From positions 2,990,001-3,054,000 of the forward strand of contig CP034537.1 in the NCBI GenBank assembly GCA_004000515.1: a stretch of 64,000 nucleotides of DNA. Direction: 5' to 3'. The stretch is from Pseudomonas poae (GTDB taxonomy: Bacteria > Pseudomonadota > Gammaproteobacteria > Pseudomonadales > Pseudomonadaceae). A program made the translations under genes and the position numbers. Under the pieces are notes generated by a model. The model ran no database searches. It had not been told where the DNA came from and saw nothing but the letters and a program-made list of their open reading frames with translations. How positions within the stretch are numbered: position 1 is the stretch's first letter; each line of letters begins with the position of its first letter. Shown here piece by piece: positions 19,243 to 28,242 of the stretch.

Positions 19243-20603
19243 TCAGTTGCCGCCACGCTCGTTGGCAAAGGCACTCACGGCCTGTACCGCGTCGCTGGTG
19301 CCTTCACGAATTTGCAGAATCACCGTGCCGGCACGGTTGGCCAGGTCAACACCCTGGGCTGCACGGTCGCGGGTACCCTCCATGCTGTCGATGGCTTGGC
19401 GGGTCTCATCCTGGATCATCGCGATCATGCTGGAAATCTCGGCGGTGGAGCCGCTGGTACGCGCCGCCAGTTGCCGTACCTCGTCGGCCACCACCGCAAA
19501 TCCGCGGCCTTGTTCACCGGCGCGCGCCGCTTCGATGGCGGCGTTGAGTGCCAACAGGTTGGTCTGGTCGGCAATCGCGCGAATGGTGTTGACGATGGCG
19601 GTAATCTGCTGCGAGCGCTCGCCCAGCTTGGCGATCAGTTGCGAAGATCCGTCGATGTCGGCGGCAATCTCGCGCATGCCGCTGGCCGTTTGCTGAATTA
19701 CTTCGGCGCCTTTTTCGGCAATGTCCCGGGTGGTCAGCGAGATGTGATAAGCCTGGGCTGCGCTCGCTGCATCGGCGCTGTGTTGTTGCACCATGGCGGT
19801 TACGTCGGAGGCGAACTTGACCACTTTGCACAGGCGTCCGCTGGCGTCGTACACCGGGTTGTAGTTGGCTTCGAGCCACACGGTCTGGCCATTTTTATCC
19901 ACTCGCTCAAACTGGCCGCTGAACATTTCGCCCTGGTTCAGGCGCCGCCAGAAATCGCCGTAGGCCGAGCTGTTGGCGATTGCCGCTGGGCAGAACAGGC
20001 GGTGATGCTGGCCTTGGATCTGCGCCAGGCTGTAGCCCATGCGCTGCAGGAAATTGGCGTTGGCCGTGATGATGGTGCCGTCGAGGTTGAACTCGATCAC
20101 CGCCATGGCCCGGCCGATGGCGTCCAGTTTTGCGTTGGCTTCACTTTCGGCTTGCAGGCGTGGGGTAACGTCCATCGCGTACTTCACCACCTTGATCACC
20201 TGGCCTGCCTCATCCCGTACCGGGTTGTAGCTGGCTTCCAGCCAGACCGACTGGCCAGTGCCCGCGACTCGCTCGAAGGTCCCGGACTGGAATTGACCAT
20301 TGCGCAGGTTTGACCACAACTGGTTGTACTCGGCGCTGCGGGCGAACGCCGGGGTGCAGAACAAGCGGTGAGACTGGCCCGCGAGCTGCTCGGCGCGGTA
20401 GCCCATGGTGCTGAGGAAGTTGTCGTTGGCCCGCAGCACATTGCCTTGCAGGTCGAACTCGATCACGGCCATGGAGCGCTCGATGGCGTCCAGCAGGCTG
20501 GCCTGTTGGGCCACTGTGTGGTGAAGGGTCGCGATGGTTTTTTGTGGGCGTTGAATAGCGGCATGTTCGTAGGCTCGGGCAAGCAAGCGTCGGGGTTATC
20601 CAT
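19243..20603 (-). CDS. PAS-PAS methyl-accepting chemotaxis protein, BdlA-like (frame broken once)
   Basis: A soluble chemoreceptor of about 450 residues with no membrane helices. Two tandem PAS domains start [20 protein letters not shown] and [20 protein letters not shown]. They are followed by an MCP signalling domain with the conserved hairpin tip ([37 protein letters not shown]). This is the layout of BdlA, the P. aeruginosa biofilm-dispersion protein. The start region needs one extra A in the A6 run at 20538-20543 (minus strand), linking MPLFNAHKK to [12 protein letters not shown]. The ATG at 20603 or the one at 20564 could be used. Confidence 0.82.
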
Positions 20604-20828
20604 GCAAGGTCGCCTGCCCCCGTAGGGCGCTGGGCTCTACGGTTGACGTGCTCATTGTCAGCTTCCTGGTGCTGACAGAGGGAGTGGAACAACGGGTTCA
20701 GAGTTGCGCGTTGTGTCAGAAGTTCGGCCCCGGAACAGGCACTTTTCACACAAAGCGACCAATGGCGGCATTATGCTATTGCCGTGCGCGCGGGTAGGAA
20801 AAATCAGACGAGGTGTCATAGGACAACT

Positions 20829-21902
20829 TCAGGCGGAATGAGCGACCATTTCTGCGCTGACATTGACTCGGTTGCGGCCGGTGTCCTTGGCTGCGTACAG
20901 CGCCCGGTCCGCCGCATTCAGCCACATTGCCGCATCGGTGAACGACGGTTGAAAGCTGGCCAGGCCGATGCTCAGGCTGACCCGCAATTCCGGGATTTGC
21001 GGGTTGCGGTAATTACCGAAGTTCTCGCGCATGCGCTCCATGACCTGCGCAGCTTGCTCAAGGGGCATCTGCGGAAGAATCACGCAGAACTCATCGCCTC
21101 CGTAGCGCCCGGCCAGGTCGTTTTCCCGCAAGCTGCTCCGCAACTCCAGACTCAACTGGCGCAGCACCGCGTCACCGACGATATGGCCGTGGGTATCATT
21201 GATCCGCTTGAAGTGGTCAATGTCGATCAGCGCAATGGTGGCGTGGCCTTGTTGCTGTTGGCATTTGTGGAACTTGAGTTGCAGCAGATCTTTCCATGAG
21301 CCGTGGTTGAGCAGGCCGGTGAGGCTGTCGATGCGGCTCAGGGCGCTGAGCGCGCGTTTGTGTTCCGACAGTTTGATCGCCAATTGATAGCAGACCATAC
21401 CGATGGCCATGGGGTAGAACGTGAGCATGGGCAAGCAAGCGTAGACCTGTGCCAGGCTGACCGAGGGGTTGAAGTGCAGGCCAAACAGCAGGCCTGCCAC
21501 TCCCACGCCAAACGCTTGCGCCAGCGCACCGCGCAACAACAAACGCTTGCCGCCCGCAGCGACGTTGTTCATGGAGACCATCGACAACAGGGTGACGCTG
21601 GTCAATGGGGCGAATTGCAGCGTAGCCACCCAAAATCCGCTGAATAACGCGTCCCACACCAGGTTGCGTTGTTCGGCGTCGTAGGGGAATTTGGAGCGAG
21701 TCGCCAGTTGATACGCCAGATGCGGCCAGACAAAACCGTTGATGAACAGCAATGCCCAGACCCAGTCAGGCTTTGCCAGCGGGGACAAGGCGGCAATCAC
21801 ACTGATACAGCACATGGCTGTGCCGATGATTCTTGGCCTGTAGATGCGCCTGGCAAACGAAAGCCCTTTGCCTTGTCTGTTTTCCATAGATTCCTGGGTC
21901 AA
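20829..21902 (-). CDS. Diguanylate cyclase, MASE2-GGDEF
   Basis: A 357-residue inner-membrane enzyme that makes cyclic di-GMP. Residues ~15-180 form a MASE2 sensor with several hydrophobic helices (RRIYRPRIIGTAMCCISVIA at its start). A GGDEF domain begins at SRIDSLTGLLNHGSW and has the intact active site GRYGGDEFCVIL. The product-inhibition I-site RxxD is present as REND, five residues before the GGDEF motif. It resembles AdrA/DgcC-type cyclases. It neighbours the BdlA-like protein, another protein tied to biofilm control, on the same strand. Confidence 0.93.
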   Translation of the reverse strand: MTQESMENRQGKGLSFARRIYRPRIIGTAMCCISVIAALSPLAKPDWVWALLFINGFVWPHLAYQLATRSKFPYDAEQRNLVWDALFSGFWVATLQFAPLTSVTLLSMVSMNNVAAGGKRLLLRGALAQAFGVGVAGLLFGLHFNPSVSLAQVYACLPMLTFYPMAIGMVCYQLAIKLSEHKRALSALSRIDSLTGLLNHGSWKDLLQLKFHKCQQQQGHATIALIDIDHFKRINDTHGHIVGDAVLRQLSLELRSSLRENDLAGRYGGDEFCVILPQMPLEQAAQVMERMRENFGNYRNPQIPELRVSLSIGLASFQPSFTDAAMWLNAADRALYAAKDTGRNRVNVSAEMVAHSA

Positions 21903-22075
21903 CTCTTTTGCAGATACGACAACACGCGTTCGCGAGGTAACCGTTGATCGGATAACACCTGTGAATATTGTCAGTGATTCGCGTGGGAATAATCAGTGTC
22001 CTTTCAGGCCATTTGCGCAAAACAGAGGGCGAATGCGTCAAAAGCGACCTGAAATGTCGTTCATACAACAGGGTT

Positions 22076-22702
22076 CTACTGCGCAGTAGGGGCAGTAACC
22101 TCATAACCGGCTAAAAACAGGTCAATGGCCGACTCGATCACACCGGCCTGGCTGGCGGCGTCGAGGATAGGTTGGCCGAGGGTAATCTGTGGCCAAAACG
22201 CGAAGGCCTTGAGCATGCCTTGGATCTGGTGGGCGGCAAATGCCGGATCATTGCCGCTGAGTCGACCGTCTTCCTGGGCGGCGCGTACCCACAGGGTGAA
22301 GCCTTCCTCCCGCTTGCTCAGGCGATTGACCATGTCTTGCGCACGTTCCGGCGAATGGATGGTGGCGGCGATGGCAACGCGAGCCAGGTCGAGGAAATTG
22401 GCATCCGACATCATCTGCATCTTCGCCTCCAACAGCCCGCGCAATTGATCGCGCAGTGGGCGGTTGCGGTCGTAGCTCACATCCAACTGTGCGACGCTGC
22501 TGGCCCAGAGTTGATGGAGAATTTCGGCGAACAACTCTTCCTTGCTGGGGAAGTGGTTGTACACCGTGCGTTTGGACACCCCTGCGGTGGCGGCAATCTT
22601 GTCCATGCTGGTGACCTCGAAACCGTTATCGCGAAACTCGGCGATGGCGGCAGCCACAATGGCTTCGCGTTTGCGGTCGGTGAGGCGTCGAGGGGCAGTC
22701 AT
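22076..22702 (-). CDS. TetR/AcrR family transcriptional regulator
   Basis: A 208-residue repressor-type protein. The N-terminal HTH reads AIVAAAIAEFRDNGFEVTSM, then IAATAGVSKRTVYNHFPSKEELF. The C-terminal ligand-binding domain resembles the AefR/TetR_C type. It is divergent from the MBL-fold hydrolase at 22826. The 123-base gap contains a palindrome with TACACTG arms, plausibly its operator, so it probably represses both itself and the hydrolase. Confidence 0.9.
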   Translation of the reverse strand: MTAPRRLTDRKREAIVAAAIAEFRDNGFEVTSMDKIAATAGVSKRTVYNHFPSKEELFAEILHQLWASSVAQLDVSYDRNRPLRDQLRGLLEAKMQMMSDANFLDLARVAIAATIHSPERAQDMVNRLSKREEGFTLWVRAAQEDGRLSGNDPAFAAHQIQGMLKAFAFWPQITLGQPILDAASQAGVIESAIDLFLAGYEVTAPTAQ

Positions 22703-22777
22703 GGGTGGCGCTCGTCTCTTTCAGGAAAATTACACTCGGTAGTTTACTTGTTCCGAATTTTGTTGCAATCTTGAAAC

Positions 22778-22793
22778 TACACTGTGCAGTGTA
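22778..22793. promoter_or_regulatory. Candidate TetR operator
   Basis: The sequence TACACTG-TG-CAGTGTA is a perfect 7-base inverted repeat with a 2-base spacer, 33 bases before the hydrolase start. A degenerate second copy (TACACTCGGTAGT) lies near 22729, next to the regulator's own start. Two sites, one at each promoter, fit TetR autoregulation. Confidence 0.6.
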
Positions 22794-22825
22794 ATTTATG
22801 AGCGGACCAACGGAGTCTCCTGATA

Positions 22826-23884
22826 ATGGCCACCATTTCATCGCGTATCGACCCTTCACCTGTGGCGCTCAAGCCTGCCGAACAGGATCAAGGCCACTTC
22901 AGTAATGACGCCCCCGTGCAGCATGGCGGCTTTGGCAAAACCCTGCGTATCTTCTGGAACATGCTGTTCAACAAACCGCGCAGTACGCGACCGGTAGGGC
23001 AAATTCCGGTGCATCCGCTGACCCGCGAGCAGTTGATGGCGGCACCTGATCACAGCGTATTCCGCCTCGGGCATTCCACCGTGCTGCTGAAAATGCGCGG
23101 CAAGTTCTGGGTTACTGACCCCGTATTCGCCGAGCGCGCCTCGCCATTCAGTTGGGCCGGCCCCAAACGTTTCCATCAGCCGCCCATCAGCCTTGAAGAC
23201 CTGCCGCCGTTGGAAGCGGTGATCCTTTCCCACAACCACTACGATCATCTTGACCACAAAGCCGTCGTCCAGTTGGCTGCGAAGACCCGTTACTTCCTGG
23301 CGCCGTTGGGTGTCGGCGACATCCTGGTCAAATGGGGCGTGGATGCCAGCAAAGTGCGGCAACTGGATTGGTGGCAAAGCACCGAGCTCGATGGCATTCG
23401 TTTTGTTGCCACGCCCGCACAGCATTTTTCCGGGCGCGGTTTGTTTGATGCCAACCAGACCCTTTGGTGTTCCTGGGTGATGATCGACGGCGCGCGGCGG
23501 ATTTTTTTCAGCGGCGACACCGGTTATTTCGATGGCTTCAAGCGCATCGGCGAGCAGTACGGCCCGTTTGATCTGACCCTGATGGAAACCGGTGCTTACA
23601 ACGTCGACTGGCCACACGTGCACATGCAGCCGGAGCAAACCTTACAGGCGCATATCGACCTCAAGGGCCGCTGGCTGCTGCCGATTCACAACGGCACTTT
23701 CGACTTGGCGTTCCATGCCTGGCACGAGCCATTTGACCGCATCATGGCCCTGGCCTGGGAGCGCAACGTATCGATTACCACGCCGCAGATGGGGCAGGCG
23801 TTCAGCTTGAACCAACCTGAGCGTGGGCATGCGTGGTGGTTGGCGGTGGAGACCCAAGGTGTTGAAGAGCGTGCCGTAGGGTAG
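22826..23884 (+). CDS. MBL-fold metallo-hydrolase (NAPE-PLD/UlaG-like)
   Basis: A 352-residue zinc hydrolase. The metal motif HxHxDH is present as SHNHYDHLDH near residue 137. A downstream His (TPAQHFSGR) and Asp (FFSGDTGYFDGF) complete the two-metal site, and LLPIHNGTFDL gives the last His. The family includes N-acyl-phosphatidylethanolamine phospholipase D-like and lactonase-like enzymes; the substrate is not evident. The N-terminal ~40 residues are hydrophilic and not a signal peptide. It is probably controlled by the divergent TetR protein. Confidence 0.9.
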   Translation: MATISSRIDPSPVALKPAEQDQGHFSNDAPVQHGGFGKTLRIFWNMLFNKPRSTRPVGQIPVHPLTREQLMAAPDHSVFRLGHSTVLLKMRGKFWVTDPVFAERASPFSWAGPKRFHQPPISLEDLPPLEAVILSHNHYDHLDHKAVVQLAAKTRYFLAPLGVGDILVKWGVDASKVRQLDWWQSTELDGIRFVATPAQHFSGRGLFDANQTLWCSWVMIDGARRIFFSGDTGYFDGFKRIGEQYGPFDLTLMETGAYNVDWPHVHMQPEQTLQAHIDLKGRWLLPIHNGTFDLAFHAWHEPFDRIMALAWERNVSITTPQMGQAFSLNQPERGHAWWLAVETQGVEERAVG

Positions 23885-23993
23885 AAGGCAGCTGTCCTGG
23901 AAAAAGGAATTTTCAGGGTGTTTCCACCTTGCGACAAGCGCCCGATGACGGTGCGATGATCCCGGGAATTTTAATGCTCGGGAGTCGCTCAGG

Positions 23994-24758
23994 ATGGACG
24001 AAAAGTGTAGGAAATATTGGCGCCCATGCATGCCTTGCCCCACAGGGCGCGCCCCATCGTCATCCTCAGACTGCATTGCGCCGTCGACGTTTTCCGACAA
24101 TACAAACGAAAGCCCAGGCAAACGCGGGATTGCGTTCGGGGGTGCGCCCCACGCTTCTGAACATTCGGTAACAAGCACCCCCGTTCCCAGGCTCGATGTG
24201 CCTGGGCCGCTGATGAAAACTGTCCGTGATCCGGCGTTGTCACTCAATGCCTTGAGTGGCATCGACCCCTCGGGACCCTTAATGGTGGAAGTCCCCGTAG
24301 TACTGAATAACAGCACCTTCACCTCGGTTCAGGCGTTGGCTGGCTGGCGCATAGGGTTTGCCCACCAATATTTGGGCGCTGGAGAGGCTGAGGCCACATG
24401 CCACAGTGCGGCGTTCCTCCAAGCCTTGAAAACCCTGCGCTCGGCGGGTGCGCTATTGGTGCCGGTGGAGTCACATCGCAGCGACGCTGCCAATCAATTC
24501 ACCCTGCAGACTCGAAATGAAATCGATGCATGCGTAAGCGAACATCGTCTTGACGCCGTGGTGTCTGAAAGTAGCAGTGCTGCGTTTCACAGCGCCTGCA
24601 AGAGCGGGTACCCAGGGTTGTGTGAGTCTCTAGTGGATGGAACGAAGCTTTGGTTTTACGGCGCCCGCTGGGCAGGTGATCGTTTGATGGCACTGGTGCA
24701 GGTTTATCGTCAGCTACTACAACAGGCCGTCTTGATGCCCACGTCAGAGAGAGAGTGA
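23994..24758 (+). pseudogene. Amidase C-terminal remnant
   Basis: A 254-codon frame. From about residue 44 it resembles the second half of an amidase-signature enzyme: VPGPLMKTVRDPALSLNALS, AGWRIGFAHQYLGAGEAEA, a helical segment with LLVPVESHRSD, LDAVVSESSSAAF, GYPGLCESLVDG and FYGARWAGDRLMALV. The catalytic Lys and both catalytic Ser regions are absent, and only 110 bases separate it from the MBL gene, so no room exists for an N-terminal half. The first ~43 residues show no amidase similarity. It is probably a decayed duplicate of the next gene's family. A short functional protein cannot be excluded. Confidence 0.6.
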
Positions 24759-24869
24759 TCGGACCGGGCGGCAGGATTTGCCTCAACGGCGCAGCGTGGT
24801 TGGCTTCTTAGACTGGTGCCGGGTTATCCATGGATAACCCTAACATTCAGTCAAATAGAGGGGCATTTC

Positions 24870-26410
24870 ATGATTGGACCAATTTCGTCCATGGGGTGGG
24901 CAACGGGCCTGCACCATACACTTTCAAATCCTGTGCAAGGCTTCAAGAGTGCCTGCCAGATGTCGGGAGAGATGGCTGGGCAAGGTGGGGTGACGTCAGA
25001 GTCCCTGATTAAAGACTCATTGAAGCAAATCGCCAACATTGATCAGGGGTTACAAGGCGGTAATGCGTTTGTCGAAACCAACCCAGATGCCCGGAAGAGG
25101 CAAAGGCGCGAGATCATGAACGCGCCAAGGGCCAAGTGCGCGGTTATCTACACGGCGTTCCGATAGCGCTCAAAGATGTGTTTGAAACCCAAGACCGCAT
25201 GCAGACCAGCGCAGGCTCCAAGGCGTTGGTGGGGACCCCAGCAAATAAAAATGCCAAGGTCGTCGACAATTTGTTGAAGGCTGGTGTGGTGATCGTGGGT
25301 AAAACCAACATGAGCGAGCTGTCCAACTTTCGGTCTGAGTCACCGGCTGATGGGTGGAGCTCACGCGGCGGCCAGACGCTCAATCCCCATCGGTTAGGTG
25401 GCCAAGTAGCGGGGTCGAGTTCAGGTTCTGCGGTGGCAGTGGCCCAAGGACACGTGCCGGTGGCCCTAGGGGTTGAAACCAATGGTTCGATTATCGCCCC
25501 CGCAGCGTATAACGGCGTTTTCGGCCTAAAAACCACAGCAGGCTTGATCAGCACCGAGGGCGTCATGACCAGCTCCCGGCTGGATACAGTCGGTACGTTT
25601 ACCCGAAATATCTGTGATGCGGCGGAAGCCCTTAACGCCATGACCGAAACCCATACCTACGACGATGGGTTACGTGCTGATGCGTTAAAAGACAAGCGAA
25701 TCGGCTATACGCCTTTGCCTGAATTGTCTGCAGACGATGCACGTAACCCGGCAATACGAGCGGACAGGAACCACTTTGAGCAGGCGCTTGAAGTATTGAA
25801 GGACAAGGGTGCGATTCTGGTGCCGATAGGCCGATTGGATGATGGCGTTTCGCAGGAAACCTATGAGGGCTATAACGATGCCCTCTTTGCAGACGTCAAA
25901 CATCAGCTCGAAGGGTACTTGGCCGGCCGAAACGGGTTGCCGGTCAAATCGTTGTCGGAACTGATCGCGTTCAACAAGCGCGACCAGCAGCCTGGAGATC
26001 CTGACCAGGCGCTGCTGGAAATGATAAATGGCTTGGACGTGCCTCAACAGCAACGCGAAAAGTTGTGGGAAGACATCGTGCCAGTCTTCCAGAAAACCAT
26101 CGATGAGCCGCTCAAGGAACATAAGCTCGACGCGATGCTCTCGAACTTTCTGTCCCACAGCTACTTCTTTAGCGCTGCGGCGGGCTACCCAGGCATATCG
26201 ATCCCGTCCGGAATGGATGATGAAGGTATGCCAACCGCGCTTCACCTATACGGTACGGGTAACAGCGAGGCTACGTTGCTGTCGATTGCCTATGGTTATG
26301 AACAGGCATCGCAAGCGATCAGGGAACCTGCCTTTCTGCCTGGCGTACCTTTCTCGCCAGAGTCTGTGAATGCAGACGAAGCGGTTGATATGACAGAAAA
26401 GAGTGACTGA
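24870..26410 (+). CDS. Amidase-signature family enzyme (frame broken once)
   Basis: An amidase of about 513 residues. The catalytic Lys lies in HGVPIALKDVFETQD, the bridging Ser in GQVAGSSSGSAVAVAQG and the nucleophile Ser in VETNGSIIAPAAYNG, then GLKTTAGLISTEGV. One C is missing from the run at 25090-25092, which separates ETNPDA from PEEAKARDHERAKGQ. The start at 24870 follows AGAGGGG by 7 bases. The N-terminal ~45 residues are Gly/Ser-rich and unlike common amidases. No signal peptide is obvious. The preceding remnant suggests a tandem duplication in which one copy decayed. The substrate is unknown. Confidence 0.85.
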
Positions 26411-26569
26411 CCGTACTTAAATCTCTACGTGCAGGAATGCAGTGGCGATTGTTTCCAGTGTTTGAGTCGTAAAGCGAAGCGCGGCTTACCCCAGGCCATG
26501 GAAGGAGGCCATGGCCTTGGTTGAACGCCAGAACGCTGCCTATGTTGAATGTGATGATCCCGTTGGATG

Positions 26570-26929
26570 CTAGACACCATTCGGTTGGGGGGCTGTCGAA
26601 CCCATCAAGCGATCGATGATGCCTTGCGCAGCGGGCTCAGTGGATTCGCTGTCAAACCGGCGCACACTCATCCCCCACCCCGGTGCAAACCCCGGGAAAA
26701 ACACCAGCCCCTCAGCCTCCAGCCTAAACGCCAGGGTCAAACGGGTTTCATCTTCGACCTCGGCGTGACTTTCAAAGCGTTGCACCTCATCCACCGCTAT
26801 ACCAGCCTGGCGGGCCAGGTCTTCCCGACTCCAGCCCAGCATCGCACGGGCTTGTACACTGTGTTTTGCGGTGAATTGATGCAGGACGATCTGTTGTTCG
26901 ACGAAAGAGCTCATTGCCAGGGAGGACAT
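26570..26929 (-). CDS. XRE-like helix-turn-helix protein
   Basis: A 119-residue protein with a single HTH (HSVQARAMLGWSREDLARQA, then GIAVDEVQRFESHAEVEDE) and a C-terminal tail without recognisable domain. I chose the ATG at 26929, which has GGAG 8 bases upstream, over the start at 27004, because a LexA-like box lies between them at 26969. If that box is real, the gene is DNA-damage-inducible. Its target is unknown; the adjacent unknown genes at 27143-28211 are candidates. Confidence 0.78.
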   Translation of the reverse strand: MSSLAMSSFVEQQIVLHQFTAKHSVQARAMLGWSREDLARQAGIAVDEVQRFESHAEVEDETRLTLAFRLEAEGLVFFPGFAPGWGMSVRRFDSESTEPAAQGIIDRLMGSTAPQPNGV

Positions 26930-26968
26930 GGGGATTTCTCCAGGGTTTGACGGGGAGGGCAAACTATA

Positions 26969-26984
26969 CTGTGTTTTTGTACAG
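26969..26984. promoter_or_regulatory. Candidate LexA (SOS) box
   Basis: CTGTGTTTTTGTACAG fits the LexA consensus CTGT-N8-ACAG exactly at both half-sites, with an AT-rich centre. It lies 40 bases upstream of the XRE gene and 159 bases upstream of the + strand gene at 27143, so it could act on either. Confidence 0.6.
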
Positions 26985-27142
26985 TTGTTTTGACCGCTCA
27001 TCAACTGGATTTTTCCTCAGCGCCTGCGCTGCTCTATTTTGAGGTATGTCATATCGTGCTTTCTAACTGTACAGCCGCTCGGTCGGCTTGGCCGACTGGA
27101 ATGCGAAATATTCAAACGCTAACAGACACGCAGGAGGATGTG

Positions 27143-27505
27143 ATGGCTATTTCCGAAGGCGATTGGAATAAATTCAAAGAGCTGAGAAAAATTGCGCTTG
27201 AGCGCTTCCACCTTGGCGTACTGAGTAACGCCAAGTCCGTCAGTGAGAATGAGGCCCTCTCCCCGGTCAACCGCTACAGGACGCTGTGCCGCCTGGTTAT
27301 GGGGCGTGACAAGGACATCGTCAGAATATTCGATGGATTCAGTCGTTCATGGGCTCTCGACAGTCTGGCCCTGATGGTGGCCCATGATCTGTTGACTGAT
27401 ACCGAACTTGAAGTGCTCAGTGAAGGTGCGCGAGACGCAATTAGTTATGCGGTCAGGCAGCCTTATGAAATCAATTGGGTTGATTTACCTGAGTCAGCCC
27501 CCTAA
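27143..27505 (+). CDS. Conserved small protein, function unknown
   Basis: A 120-residue soluble protein starting MAISEGDWNKFKELRKIALE, mostly helical, with VNRYRTLCRLVMGRDKDIVR and IFDGFSRSWALDSLALM. It resembles a widespread family of short proteins with the pattern ISExDWKxFRxLRxxALERF that has no assigned role. AGGAGG lies 6 bases upstream of the ATG at 27143. It is followed after 40 bases by another unknown gene, so the two may form an operon. Confidence 0.78.
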   Translation: MAISEGDWNKFKELRKIALERFHLGVLSNAKSVSENEALSPVNRYRTLCRLVMGRDKDIVRIFDGFSRSWALDSLALMVAHDLLTDTELEVLSEGARDAISYAVRQPYEINWVDLPESAP

Positions 27506-27545
27506 GCACTGTCTAAACACCCCGTTTGGTCCTTAAGGAAAAACA

Positions 27546-28211
27546 GTGGCACTGACGTTCAATTGTTCACACGCAGCCTGTGATTTCTTCAGCCGTATTC
27601 ACAAGGGCAAAAAAATCACAGCGGTCCAGCAAGCGCCGCCAATGCAAGCGTCAGGAGAGGTGCTGCATACGGATTTCGATCAGTGGCTGGTACACGCAGC
27701 GACCGTTCAGCGTAAGCATGTATTGCTAGCGATCCATTTGAAAACCCGCTACTGCATGTTGTTTTTTGACATGAAAAAAGCCGATGCCGAAGGCTTTGTG
27801 CAGGCGTTTATCAATCGCTGGACAATCGGCGTTATGGATCTACTCATGAAGTGCGGGGCGCTCGACTTCGTTGACCCGCAGATCCCGCAGCAATTGTTGA
27901 AGGAACACTGCCAATCCTTTGTTATGTTCCCGCGCGGCGATCGCAGTGCTCAAACACACATCAATGAAGTGCTTCGTTTTTTCAAATGGGATGCTGAAGA
28001 TTTTGATTTTGTAAACCAACCCTGGAGCGCTCTTTACTACGACGCTCGTACTAACCACACGCCAAGAACCATCAAGGGGCAGAAGGACTACATCTTTCCC
28101 GATGAGGAAATGTTGATTCACTGGTTGATAACGGTAGGTAGCGTACCTGTGCTGAAGGCTGAACAGATACGTGAGATCTATCGGCGATCGTTACGTGCTC
28201 AAGTTGATTAA
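27546..28211 (+). CDS. Hypothetical protein, possibly DUF6933-like
   Basis: A 221-residue soluble protein with a GTG start. It has no signal peptide or membrane helix. Segments such as VLHTDFDQWLVHAATVQRKH and VLLAIHLKTRYCMLFFDMKK resemble DUF6933-type proteins (a tryptophan-containing strand followed by a surface helix), but the match is weak and by eye. The C-terminal part (DYIFPDEEMLIHWLITVGSV) is of no known family. It follows the unknown gene at 27143 closely and is ended by the terminator at 28275. Base composition looks more AT-rich than the core genes nearby. Confidence 0.65.
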   Translation: MALTFNCSHAACDFFSRIHKGKKITAVQQAPPMQASGEVLHTDFDQWLVHAATVQRKHVLLAIHLKTRYCMLFFDMKKADAEGFVQAFINRWTIGVMDLLMKCGALDFVDPQIPQQLLKEHCQSFVMFPRGDRSAQTHINEVLRFFKWDAEDFDFVNQPWSALYYDARTNHTPRTIKGQKDYIFPDEEMLIHWLITVGSVPVLKAEQIREIYRRSLRAQVD

Positions 28212-28242
28212 AGGCCTTCCACCCCTGGCGCCTCTCGAATAA

